Source of the DNA: Sphingopyxis sp. LC363
Lineage (GTDB): Bacteria > Pseudomonadota > Alphaproteobacteria > Sphingomonadales > Sphingomonadaceae
DNA length: 64,000 nucleotides
Reading direction: 5' to 3'
Assembly (NCBI RefSeq): GCF_000756385.1
Contig: NZ_JNFC01000001.1
Coordinates: 186,001-250,000, forward strand
Made by a program: the position numbers and the translations under genes. The notes under the pieces are model-generated. The model saw only the letters and a program-made list of their open reading frames with translations, did not search any database and was not told the origin of the DNA. The first letter of the stretch is position 1. Each line of letters opens with the position of its first letter. Positions 36,184 to 43,759 of this stretch are shown in pieces.

Positions 36184-37152
36184 TCAAACCGGATCGGCGG
36201 TGACGAAGGGTTCGAGCGTACCGAACCAGGCAACCAGCGCGAGTATGGCGAGCGCGGCCGACGCTTCGATGATGAGGCTTCTGCGCATGGCTGCAATCGC
36301 GAGGTCGGGGTCGGCGTCGACATTGTCGGTATCGGTCCCCGGGACGGCGGCCGCGAGCGCCGGGGTCAGCCGCCAGCGGTTCGCCGCCGCGAGCGCCAGC
36401 ATCAGTCCGAACAGCGCAAGCTTGGCGAGAAGCAATTGTCCATAGGGCGAGCCGAGGGAACGGCCGAGATTCTCGGCGCCGACGATCATCTGGCTGTTGA
36501 CGAGGCCGGTGGCGGCGATGACGAGGACGCAGATCGTACCGACGCGCGAGAATTGATCGAGGCTCCGCGCCGCAATTTGGAGTCCGCCCGGCCATTCGCG
36601 GACACGACGTGGTGAGATCAGGATCAGGAAGGCGCCGATCGCGCCGATCCAGACCGCCGCTGCAATCAGGTGCAAGATGTCGCTGATCCGGTGCACGGTG
36701 CCTGCGGCGCCTTCGGTCGCGCCGGCGTGGCCGGACCAGACCAGACTCGCGACGGCCACCGAGCCCGCGGCCGCGAGTACGGCGGCCGAAGTTGTCGGCC
36801 AGCGGACCATCCAGATCGCGACTCCCAGCGCGAGCAGCAGCGCTGCGCTCCGGTAGACCCAGGCTGTGCCGACCTCGGTCTCGCGAACAAGGTCCCAAAA
36901 AGGCTGGAGTTCCAGGGAGAGGAGCCCCACACCCTGCATCGAAGCCGCGAGCACGCCCATCCCCAAGATGGAGAGAAGCAGTCCGGCGGCGCAGAGCCAT
37001 CGCTCTGCGCGCCAGATCGAGGCCATCATCGACTGCGGCGCAAGGCGTTCGCTCCGTGTCAGCGCAAAAAGCGGGAACGCAGCAAGGCCGGCGATGAGCA
37101 TCAGGTCCGCATAAAGTGCGAACCTGATGCCGATCAGAACGGGGTCCCCCAC
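36184..37152 (-). CDS. copD: CopD-family copper transport membrane protein
   Basis: A 322-residue protein with about eight TM helices. Conserved histidines are seen in SGHAGATEGAAG and SDILHLIAAAVWIGA, the copper-related pattern of CopD/PcoD. CopD works with CopC to move copper across the inner membrane, classically as uptake that feeds cuproproteins. It starts six bases after the copC stop, so the two are co-transcribed. Confidence 0.9.
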   Translation of the reverse strand: MGDPVLIGIRFALYADLMLIAGLAAFPLFALTRSERLAPQSMMASIWRAERWLCAAGLLLSILGMGVLAASMQGVGLLSLELQPFWDLVRETEVGTAWVYRSAALLLALGVAIWMVRWPTTSAAVLAAAGSVAVASLVWSGHAGATEGAAGTVHRISDILHLIAAAVWIGAIGAFLILISPRRVREWPGGLQIAARSLDQFSRVGTICVLVIAATGLVNSQMIVGAENLGRSLGSPYGQLLLAKLALFGLMLALAAANRWRLTPALAAAVPGTDTDNVDADPDLAIAAMRRSLIIEASAALAILALVAWFGTLEPFVTADPV

Positions 37153-37158
37153 CGTCTT

Positions 37159-37542
37159 TTACTTTACGGTGAAGCTGAATTCGCTGCCCATGCGGTGGGT
37201 ATCAGCGCCCGCCGCCGACCATGTGACCTTGTAGGTTCCGGCTGTCAGCGGCCGCTTGAGCATCAGCATCGCCGACTTGCCCTCTTTGCCCATCATCGAC
37301 GAGTAAGGCACCTTCATCGGGGCATGATTGGCCATGCCGGGCATGCCGGTCATGACCAGCTCGGTCTTGAGGGTCGAGGCGACGATCTTTTCGTTGAACT
37401 GAAGATTGACCGACGTGACCTTCGAAACGGTCGAATTGGCGGCGGGCGTCGAGCTGACGAGCTTGGTGTGCGCGCTTGCCGTGGCCGGCATGAGAAGCAG
37501 AGCGAAAGCCGCCGCTGCAGAGGGGAGAAGAGACTTGAACAT
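37159..37542 (-). CDS. copC: CopC periplasmic copper-binding protein
   Basis: A 127-residue exported protein. The signal peptide is predicted to be cut before His (ASA-HTKLV), which gives the N-terminal His used by CopC as a Cu(II) ligand. A methionine-rich loop (MTGMPGMANHAPMKV, YSSMMGK) supplies a Cu(I) site, and DTHRMGSEF near the end gives another His. ATG at 37542 has GGAGG six bases upstream. copD follows. Confidence 0.92.
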   Translation of the reverse strand: MFKSLLPSAAAAFALLLMPATASAHTKLVSSTPAANSTVSKVTSVNLQFNEKIVASTLKTELVMTGMPGMANHAPMKVPYSSMMGKEGKSAMLMLKRPLTAGTYKVTWSAAGADTHRMGSEFSFTVK

Positions 37543-37602
37543 GAACACCTCCAAATGCGTGTCTGTCCTGCTAATACGCAGGATATCGGCATGGCCCTCA
37601 AA

Positions 37603-37614
37603 TATTCCGGAATA
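37603..37614. promoter_or_regulatory. Palindrome in the copC/cnrY-like intergenic region
   Basis: TATTCCGGAATA is a perfect 12-base palindrome in an AT-richer patch, between the divergent copC (start 37542) and the anti-sigma gene (start 37686). It could be an operator or part of an ECF promoter for either side. No -35/-10 assignment is offered. Confidence 0.4.
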
Positions 37615-37685
37615 ATATTCTGGTGTGAGGGGTGAGGCGCTTCGGCGCGTATGTACAATGATGGAAAGGTTTGAAGAGACGATCG

Positions 37686-37952
37686 ATGGATAAGGAGCTT
37701 CGCATTTTGAACAGGATCGATCTGCCCGCAGCGCTCGATGCGCTCGATGATCGCATCATGGGCGCATTGGCGATCCGCCGGCGCGAAGCGGTAGCGATGC
37801 GCCGCCTGATGGCGCTCGCGGCCTTTGTCTCGCTCGGCGGCGGTGTCTTTGCGGGGAGTGCGATTTCCCAGCCGGCGGTCGCGGCAAGCCCCCTGACCCC
37901 ATTCGGCCCGCCTAGCGCATTGGTGCCTTCCACCTTGCTGGATGTACAGTAG
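37686..37952 (+). CDS. CnrY-like membrane anti-sigma protein
   Basis: An 88-residue protein with a charged cytosolic N-terminus (about 1-38, RIDLPAALDALDDRIMGAL), one TM helix (about 42-62) and a short Pro-rich periplasmic tail. Size and plan match CnrY/NccY (about 95 residues), which binds the sigma factor CnrH. It lies two bases upstream of a CnrX-like gene and an ECF sigma gene, as in cnrYXH. The sequence itself is too short to prove homology; the call rests on order and topology. An earlier TTG at 37671 is possible. Confidence 0.7.
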   Translation: MDKELRILNRIDLPAALDALDDRIMGALAIRRREAVAMRRLMALAAFVSLGGGVFAGSAISQPAVAASPLTPFGPPSALVPSTLLDVQ

Positions 37953-37954
37953 CG

Positions 37955-38392
37955 ATGCCGTCGCGCCGTCTTCTTCTCTTGGGGCTCATTGCCTTCGCCG
38001 CGGCGATTGCCGGCGTGTTCATCGGCCGTCTGGTAGCCGATGCGCCCAAAGCCAGCGAAACCGAACTTCATGCGCTTCTCCACGGCCAACTCGACCTGAC
38101 CCCGGAGCAGGAAAAGAAACTCGAGCGGATCGAAGCCGACTTCGCCGGTCGCCGCCAGGCGCTCGAACTCGAGATGCGCGCCGCCAATGTCCGGCTCGCG
38201 CAGGCGATCGAAGCCGAGCATGGCTATGGACCGCGCGTCACCGAGGCGATCGACGAGACGCATGAGGTGATGGGGACATTGCAGAAGGAAACGCTCCAGC
38301 ATCTCTTCGCGATGCGCGGGGTTCTCAACCCCGATCAAGCGGAAATGTTCGACAAAAGCGTGGTCAAGGCGCTGACCGCCGATGCGCGGTGA
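37955..38392 (+). CDS. CnrX-like periplasmic metal sensor
   Basis: A 145-residue protein with an N-terminal TM anchor (about 5-28) and an all-helical periplasmic domain. H39, H43, E60, H116 and M120 reproduce the exact spacing of the CnrX sensor ligands (H42, H46, E63, H119, M123), each shifted by three. In CnrX these residues bind Ni(II)/Co(II) and trigger release of CnrH from CnrY. The gene overlaps the sigma gene by four bases (GTGA). The operon that follows is a copper operon, so the metal sensed here may be Cu or Ni/Co. Confidence 0.85.
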   Translation: MPSRRLLLLGLIAFAAAIAGVFIGRLVADAPKASETELHALLHGQLDLTPEQEKKLERIEADFAGRRQALELEMRAANVRLAQAIEAEHGYGPRVTEAIDETHEVMGTLQKETLQHLFAMRGVLNPDQAEMFDKSVVKALTADAR

Positions 38393-38973
38393 GCGCCGAC
38401 CTATCGCAATGTAGCGACCAGGATCTGGCGGCCTTTGCGCGCGCGCACCGCGAAGACGCCTATCGCGAGTTGCTGCGCCGTTACAAAACGGGCGTCTACC
38501 GGCTCATCGTAAAGCAGATCGGCGATGCCGACGAGGCGATGGATTTGACGCAGGAGACGTTCGTCTCCGGCTTTTCGGCGCTCGATCGCTATGATGGCGA
38601 ACGCCCCTTCCGCACATGGATCGCCCGTATCGCGCTCAACAAATGTCGCGACTGGGCACGACGGCGAAAGGTGCGCGCCTTTTTCTCCCGCGCGCTCCCG
38701 CTCGAAAATGCGCATCACGTAGCAAGCGATGGTCCTGGGCCCGATTCCGCGGCGACCGACAGGCGAGAGCTCGCCAGGGTTCGCGGGGCGATCGATCAGC
38801 TGCCGCAGAATTTGCGCGAAGTGTTGCTCCTCCGCGGTGTCGACGAGGTCAGCCAGGCCGAAACAGCGGTCATTTTGCGGGTCAGCGAGAAAACAGTCGA
38901 AACGCGCCTCTATCGAGCGCGGACCAGGCTCCGGGAATTGCTCGCGGGAACATCTGCGAGCGCCGAGGGTTGA
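38389..38973 (+). CDS. ECF sigma factor (CnrH-like)
   Basis: A 194-residue ECF sigma factor with region 2 (RRYKTGVYRLIVKQIGDADE, then DLTQETFVSGFSALDRY) and region 4 (IDQLPQNLREVLLLRGVDEV and VSEKTVETRLYRARTRL). GTG start overlaps the cnrX-like stop. It should be held by the CnrY-like protein and freed on metal sensing, to transcribe copAB and perhaps its own module. The following multicopper oxidase gene starts 113 bases downstream. Confidence 0.9.
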   Translation: MSADLSQCSDQDLAAFARAHREDAYRELLRRYKTGVYRLIVKQIGDADEAMDLTQETFVSGFSALDRYDGERPFRTWIARIALNKCRDWARRRKVRAFFSRALPLENAHHVASDGPGPDSAATDRRELARVRGAIDQLPQNLREVLLLRGVDEVSQAETAVILRVSEKTVETRLYRARTRLRELLAGTSASAEG

Positions 38974-38990
38974 GGGTTCGACCGCTCGTT

Positions 38991-39047
38991 CAGGCGGCAT
39001 CTCCTCATCGTCCGGCATTTTTATTGAGGGGCAGGCGTGCCGCCTGC
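38991..39047 (+). promoter_or_regulatory. Inverted repeats before copA
   Basis: CAGGCGGCA (38991-38999) and TGCCGCCTG (39038-39046) form a 9-bp repeat with a 38-base loop. A local hairpin GCAGGCG-TGC-CGCCTGC (39031-39047) overlaps its right arm, so two exclusive folds are possible. This lies between the sigma gene and copA and could be a terminator/antiterminator or binding site. Confidence 0.35.
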
Positions 39048-39086
39048 GTATAGCTTTAGGAACAGTCAGTAACGGTCGGAAAGAAT

Positions 39087-40928
39087 ATGCAGATGGAAAG
39101 GCGTCGGTTCGTCAGTGGAGCTTTGGGTGGAGGGGCTGCTGCGGCGATGGCCGCATGGTTCCCGGCCTGGGCCCAGCCGGTGTCGTCCGGCATCACCGCG
39201 CCGCTTCCGACCGTATCCGGCAATGACATAACGCTGCGCATCGCGCGCCAGACGATGCGCATCGACGGCAAGGTCAGTCGCGCGATCGGGATCAACGGCA
39301 CCGTGCCCGCGCCGCTCGTCCGGCTGAAGGAGGGACAAAACGCGCGCCTCACCGTCGTCAACGATCTCGACGAGGACAGCTCGATTCACTGGCACGGCCT
39401 GATCCTGCCGTTCCAGATGGACGGCGTGCCCGGCGTCAGCTTCCCCGGGATCAAGCCGCGCTCGAAGTTTGTCTATGAATTCCCGGTCGTTCAATCGGGG
39501 ACCTATTGGTATCACAGCCATTCGGGGCTTCAGGAACAGCTCGGCCATTATGGCCCGATCGTCATCGATCCCGCGGGCGCCGACCCGATCGGCTACGACC
39601 GCGAGCATGTCGTCGTCCTGTCCGACCACAGTCAATTGTCGCCCGAGGCGATCTTCCGCAAGCTCAAGGTCAATCCCGGCCATTTCAACATGCAGCGCCA
39701 GACGCTGGCGGGCCTGCTTGCCGGCAAGGATCAACCGCTCAAGGAGCGGATCGATTGGGGCAAGATGCGGATGGACCCGACCGACGTCGCCGACGTCAAT
39801 GGTTCGACCTACACCTTCCTCGTCAACGGCCATGGTCCGCGCGACAACTGGACCGCGCTCTTCAGCCCCGGCGAGCGGGTACGCCTGCGCATCGTCAATG
39901 CGTCGGCGATGACGATCTTCAACGTCCGTATCCCGGGCCTCAGGATGACCGTCGTCCAGGCTGATGGGCTCAATGTCGTGCCGACCGAAATCGACGAGTT
40001 CCAGATCGCGGTCGCCGAAACCTATGACGTCATCGTGACCCCGGTCGAGGACCGTGCTTATACGCTCGTTGCCGAGGCCAATGACCGCTCGGGCATGGGA
40101 CGCGCGACGCTCGCACCGCGCGCTGGCATGGTCGCCGAGGTGCCGCCGCTCCGCGAACGGCCGCTCGCGACCATGAAGGACATGGGCATGGGCGACATGT
40201 CGGGCGGCGCGATGGCGGGTATGGACCATTCGGGCGGCGATATGGGCGCCATGCCCATGCCGGCGAGCGACCCTTCTTGTCCTCCCGAACATGCCAAGAT
40301 GGGCCATTGTACGCCAGCGGGGGAAAGCGGCGCGATGGCGGGCATGGATCATGGATCTGGCGGAGGCATGCAGCACAGCATGCGCGACTTCAGTGTCGCG
40401 CCGCAGGTCAAGCGCGATCCCAGCGTTCAGACGATCTCGCCGATGCCGATGGATCGCATGGGCGAGCCGGGGCAGGGACTGGAGAATGTCGGGCACAAGG
40501 TGCTGACCTACCATGACCTTGTCGCGCTCGAGCGCAACCCCGATACCCGCGCCGCCTCGCGCTCGCTCGACATCCATCTGACCGGCAATATGGAACGCTT
40601 CATGTGGTCGTTCGACGGCATCAAGATGTCCGACTATCACGAGCCCATCCCCTTCATCGAGGGAGAGCGCGTGCGGATCAACCTCATCAACGATTCGATG
40701 ATGAGCCACCCCATCCACCTCCACGGCCATTTTTTCGAACTGGTGACGGGCAAGGGCGACCGGTCGCCGCGCAAGCATACGGTGCTTGTCCAGCCGGGCG
40801 GCATCGCGAGCTTCGATTTCACCGCCGACGCGCTCGGCGACTGGGCGTTCCATTGCCACCTTCTCTATCACATGCACGCGGGGATGATGCGCGTCGTCAG
40901 CGTCCGTCCGAAGGGAGACGGCGAATGA
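39087..40928 (+). CDS. copA: Multicopper oxidase CopA, copper resistance
   Basis: A 613-residue periplasmic oxidase with a Tat signal (ERRRFVSGALGGGAAAAM). Copper ligands are all visible: IHWHG and YWYHSHSG in the first cupredoxin domain, HPIHLHGHFFEL and WAFHCHLLYHMHAGMM in the last. A Met/His-rich insert (about 360-435: MKDMGMGDMSGGAMAGMDH, then CPPEHAKMGHCTP at 398-410) is expected to bind extra Cu(I). The enzyme oxidises Cu(I) to Cu(II) in the periplasm. Its stop overlaps the copB start (ATGA). Confidence 0.94.
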   Translation: MQMERRRFVSGALGGGAAAAMAAWFPAWAQPVSSGITAPLPTVSGNDITLRIARQTMRIDGKVSRAIGINGTVPAPLVRLKEGQNARLTVVNDLDEDSSIHWHGLILPFQMDGVPGVSFPGIKPRSKFVYEFPVVQSGTYWYHSHSGLQEQLGHYGPIVIDPAGADPIGYDREHVVVLSDHSQLSPEAIFRKLKVNPGHFNMQRQTLAGLLAGKDQPLKERIDWGKMRMDPTDVADVNGSTYTFLVNGHGPRDNWTALFSPGERVRLRIVNASAMTIFNVRIPGLRMTVVQADGLNVVPTEIDEFQIAVAETYDVIVTPVEDRAYTLVAEANDRSGMGRATLAPRAGMVAEVPPLRERPLATMKDMGMGDMSGGAMAGMDHSGGDMGAMPMPASDPSCPPEHAKMGHCTPAGESGAMAGMDHGSGGGMQHSMRDFSVAPQVKRDPSVQTISPMPMDRMGEPGQGLENVGHKVLTYHDLVALERNPDTRAASRSLDIHLTGNMERFMWSFDGIKMSDYHEPIPFIEGERVRINLINDSMMSHPIHLHGHFFELVTGKGDRSPRKHTVLVQPGGIASFDFTADALGDWAFHCHLLYHMHAGMMRVVSVRPKGDGE

Positions 40929-42136
40929 CCCGGGTCGCGCTTCTCCTCGCGGGTATCGCCCCGCTGGCCTTTGCTGTGCCCGCCGCGGCGCAGTCGATGG
41001 ATCATTCGATGCATGGTGCGGCGCCCGCGCCGACACCCGCTCCCTCGCCAACGCCAGCACCCGTAGCGCAGTCCGCGCCCGAAGCGCCCGCCGAAGGGTC
41101 GATGGAGCAGATGGACCATGGGAACATGCAGGGCATGGACATGGAACCCGAGGCTTCAAGCTGCCCGCCCGAACATGCGGCGATGGGTCATTGTACGCCT
41201 GAGGCGGAAGCTCCAGGCAAGGGCGCTTCGGACATGGGTGCGATGGATCATGGCGCACCGCAGCCGTCCGATCCCGATTGCCCGCCCGAACATGCCAAAA
41301 TGGGCCATTGCACCCCGAAGGGCGGATCTGCGGACGCGATGGCGGGAATGGAAGGCATGGCGACCACGAGCAGCGCTAGCGGCACCGATTTGCCGCCGGG
41401 CGATGCTACCGCGCCTGCGCCTCCCGGCGACTGGTATGCCGATCGCATTTATCCCCAAGCCGAAATGGAGCATTCGCGCCACGACATGATGAAAGAGAAT
41501 GGTGCGCAGACCATCGCTTTCATCAGCTTCAACCTTGCCGAATATCAGGCGCGCAAGGGCCGCGACGGGTTCCGCTGGGACGGTGAGGCTTGGTACGGCG
41601 GCGACATTAACCGGCTGACGATCAAGAGCGAAGGCGAGGGCGTGTTCGGCGAAGGCATCGAGAGCGCCGAGGTACAGGCGCTCTACAGCCGGGCGATCGG
41701 ACCCTATTTCAACGCGCAGGCGGGTATCAGGCAGGATCTTGGGCCCGGCCCCGACCGCACCTATGCGACGATCGGCTTCGAGGGGCTCGCCCCCTATTGG
41801 TTCGAAGTCGAGGGCGCGCTGTTTCTTTCGAACAAGGGTGATCTGCTCGCCCGGCTCGAAGGCTATTACGACCAGCGCATCACCCAGAAACTGATCCTCC
41901 AGCCGATGGCGGAGGTCAATTTTGCGCTCCAGGATGTCCCCGAGACCGGCGTTGGTTCGGGGCTTTCGGATTTCGAGCTCGGGCTTCGCCTGCGTTACGA
42001 GGTCGTGAAGGAATTCGCGCCTTATGTCGGCGTCGAATGGGCGCGCAAGGTCGGCGATACCGCGCGTTTTGCCCGCGCCGCGGGCGAGGATGCGAGCGGC
42101 GTCAGCTTCGTGATGGGGGTGCGGGCCTGGTTCTAG
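40925..42136 (+). CDS. copB: CopB outer-membrane copper resistance protein
   Basis: A 403-residue protein. After the signal peptide (cut near AAAQ) the first ~160 mature residues are rich in Met, His and Pro and include two CPPEHAxMGHCTP units (80-92 and 119-131), the same unit found once in CopA. The C-terminal ~240 residues are a beta-barrel (WYADRIYPQAEMEHSRHDMM opens it) ending in GVRAWF with a terminal aromatic. CopB is thought to sequester or export copper at the outer membrane. Confidence 0.92.
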   Translation: MTRVALLLAGIAPLAFAVPAAAQSMDHSMHGAAPAPTPAPSPTPAPVAQSAPEAPAEGSMEQMDHGNMQGMDMEPEASSCPPEHAAMGHCTPEAEAPGKGASDMGAMDHGAPQPSDPDCPPEHAKMGHCTPKGGSADAMAGMEGMATTSSASGTDLPPGDATAPAPPGDWYADRIYPQAEMEHSRHDMMKENGAQTIAFISFNLAEYQARKGRDGFRWDGEAWYGGDINRLTIKSEGEGVFGEGIESAEVQALYSRAIGPYFNAQAGIRQDLGPGPDRTYATIGFEGLAPYWFEVEGALFLSNKGDLLARLEGYYDQRITQKLILQPMAEVNFALQDVPETGVGSGLSDFELGLRLRYEVVKEFAPYVGVEWARKVGDTARFARAAGEDASGVSFVMGVRAWF

Positions 42137-42174
42137 AAGTTTCGCGGGGTGGCGACACGTCGAGGAGAAATGCC

Positions 42175-42618
42175 GTGAAACCAGCCTATCGCAGCCTCGC
42201 GCTGCAGACGATCGTCAGCGGCGTCATCATGTATCTGGTGATGTTCGTCATGATCGACCGCCTCTCGAGCTTCTACAATAATCTCAACATGCTCTACATG
42301 ACGCTGATGATGGTCTCGCCGATGGTCGTGCTGATGATCGTCGCAATGCCGGGCATGTTCCCGTCGAAACGTCTCAATACGTTCCTGCTGCTGGGATCGG
42401 CAGTTGCCTTCTTCGGGAGCTTCGGGCTCATCCGGACACAGACGACGATCGGCGACACGGCCTTCTTGCGTTCGATGATCCCGCATCACTCGGGCGCGAT
42501 CCTCATGTGTGAACAGGCTTCTCTCAAAGATGCCGAGATACGCGAACTCTGCCGCGGCATCATCGCGGGGCAGGCGGCCGAAATCGAACAGATGAAATCC
42601 ATTCTCGCGAGGAAATGA
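42175..42618 (+). CDS. DUF305 domain membrane protein
   Basis: A 147-residue protein with three TM helices (Met-rich: MYLVMFVMIDR, MLYMTLMMVSPMVVLMIVAMPGM) and a C-terminal DUF305 helix pair with FLRSMIPHHSGAILMCEQA. DUF305 proteins are common in copper clusters and their HH motif may bind metal. The start is GTG at 42175 with GAGGAG nine bases upstream; the ATG a few bases earlier is out of frame. It is co-oriented and close to copB. Confidence 0.85.
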   Translation: MKPAYRSLALQTIVSGVIMYLVMFVMIDRLSSFYNNLNMLYMTLMMVSPMVVLMIVAMPGMFPSKRLNTFLLLGSAVAFFGSFGLIRTQTTIGDTAFLRSMIPHHSGAILMCEQASLKDAEIRELCRGIIAGQAAEIEQMKSILARK

Positions 42619-42619
42619 C

Positions 42620-43144
42620 ATGAAAAATCTGATGACGCGCCGTCATCTTTTCGGCCTGATTGCGGTCGGATCGGGGATGGCGCTTGCGGCATGCAATTCT
42701 GCCTCGGGCCCGGCGGCGACCAGCGATAAGAATGGCGCGGCGCCCGCGCCGGGCGCCGAGACGTCCAGCCCCAAGCGAATGCTCGTTTATCGCGATCCCG
42801 AATGCGGCTGCTGCGAAGCTTGGGCGGATATCGCACGCAAGGCCGGTTATGATGTGACTGTCGAGAACCGCGCTGACATGGCCGCCGTAAAGACGCGATA
42901 TGGTGTGCCTGGCCAGCTGGCGTCGTGCCACACGGCCGTGATCGGCGGCTATGCGATCGAGGGTCATGTGCCGATGCGGCATGTTGCGAGACTCCTCCAC
43001 GACAAGCCACGCGACATTCGCGGAATCGCCGTGCCCGGCATGCCGCGCGGTTCTCCGGGAATGGAAATGCCGGACGGAAGCGCGGACGCATTCGAAGTGA
43101 TGGCATTCGGCAGCGACGGCAAGGTTTCTGAATTCCGCGCATGA
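42620..43144 (+). CDS. DUF411 (CopG-like) metal-binding lipoprotein
   Basis: A 174-residue exported protein with Tat-like (TRRHLFGL) and lipobox-like (ALAAC) features. The DUF411 domain starts at KRMLVYRDPECGCCEAWADI, with the CGCC cysteines that bind metal, and includes a second Cys in GQLASCHTAVIGGY and the GHVPMRHVARLL and GIAVPGMPRGSPGM motifs. DUF411/CopG proteins are implicated in periplasmic Cu redox. It begins one base after the DUF305 stop codon. A truncated copy of its C-terminal part follows at 43519. Confidence 0.88.
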   Translation: MKNLMTRRHLFGLIAVGSGMALAACNSASGPAATSDKNGAAPAPGAETSSPKRMLVYRDPECGCCEAWADIARKAGYDVTVENRADMAAVKTRYGVPGQLASCHTAVIGGYAIEGHVPMRHVARLLHDKPRDIRGIAVPGMPRGSPGMEMPDGSADAFEVMAFGSDGKVSEFRA

Positions 43145-43170
43145 CCTGCCGACACGAAGAGGAGACAGAT

Positions 43171-43518
43171 ATGACGAGATTCATTCCCCTAGCGAGCGCC
43201 GCCGCGCTGATATTTGCTCTGGCAGGATGCGGCACTGAGCCCGCGCAGCAGAGCGACGTCACACCGGAACAGAGTGAGGTCACTGCCGGTGAGCCGCCCG
43301 CAATGGTCGAGACCATGCCCGTAGCGGACGAGCCGCCCGCCGCGTCTGCCCCGGCGGCGCCGACCGAAGAAGCGATGCCTCCGGAGAAATCCCGCCCCAA
43401 GCAAGAACCCGCCGCGAAGGCCGCTGTGCCGCCGCGGGCAAAGGCCGCGCCGGAAGCGCCGAAACCTGTCGAACCCGAACCCGATCCTCATGCCGGGCAC
43501 GATATGGACAAAAAATAA
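43171..43518 (+). CDS. Pro/Ala/Glu-rich lipoprotein with His-Met tail
   Basis: A 115-residue protein with a lipobox (IFALAGC) and a disordered mature part rich in Pro, Ala, Glu and Lys, ending PEPDPHAGHDMDKK. The tail gives a small His/Met site like those in cop proteins. ATG at 43171 has GAGGAG upstream. It lies in the cop operon after the DUF411 gene. No known family. Confidence 0.65.
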   Translation: MTRFIPLASAAALIFALAGCGTEPAQQSDVTPEQSEVTAGEPPAMVETMPVADEPPAASAPAAPTEEAMPPEKSRPKQEPAAKAAVPPRAKAAPEAPKPVEPEPDPHAGHDMDKK

Positions 43519-43640
43519 GGAGCATGTGCCGACGCGGCATGTCGCCCGGGCGGTCGAGGACAAGCTGCGCGAAGTGTCCGGCATCGCCGCGCCCGGCATG
43601 CCGCGCGGTCGGGCGCTGCTCGATGCCGCAGCGAGAGATA
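43519..43640 (+). pseudogene. Remnant of a DUF411 gene (C-terminal motif only)
   Basis: The plus strand reads EHVPTRHVARAVEDKLREV then SGIAAPGMPRGRALLDAA directly after the lipoprotein stop. It matches the C-terminal part of the intact DUF411 protein (GHVPMRHVARLLHDKPRDI, RGIAVPGMPRGSPGM, DNA 42959-43056), but the CGCC half is missing and there is no own start. It is best explained as a broken tandem copy; recombination between DUF411 genes could have brought in or removed the lipoprotein. Confidence 0.7.
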
Positions 43641-43759
43641 TAACCATATGGAATAACCATCTCGTTTATAGCGATGAGTGGTGATTATTTCTGGTCATGC
43701 CAAGGCCGCGAAGATAGCTCGGTGGCGAAGCCGAGAGCTTTCGCAAATGGGAGGGGACC

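Noticed and set aside
36152..37000. Upstream extension of the AraC gene at 35462
   Set aside because: The extension overlaps copD in another frame and reads as Arg-rich shadow; the AraC protein is complete from 36151.
39059..39077. An ECF-type GGAAC/GTC promoter before copA
   Set aside because: The spacing of about 11 bases is too short for the usual 15-17.
39066..41258. A 730-codon open frame on the minus strand
   Set aside because: Antisense to copA/copB; composition is Arg/His-rich with no recognisable motif, while copA has all copper ligands.
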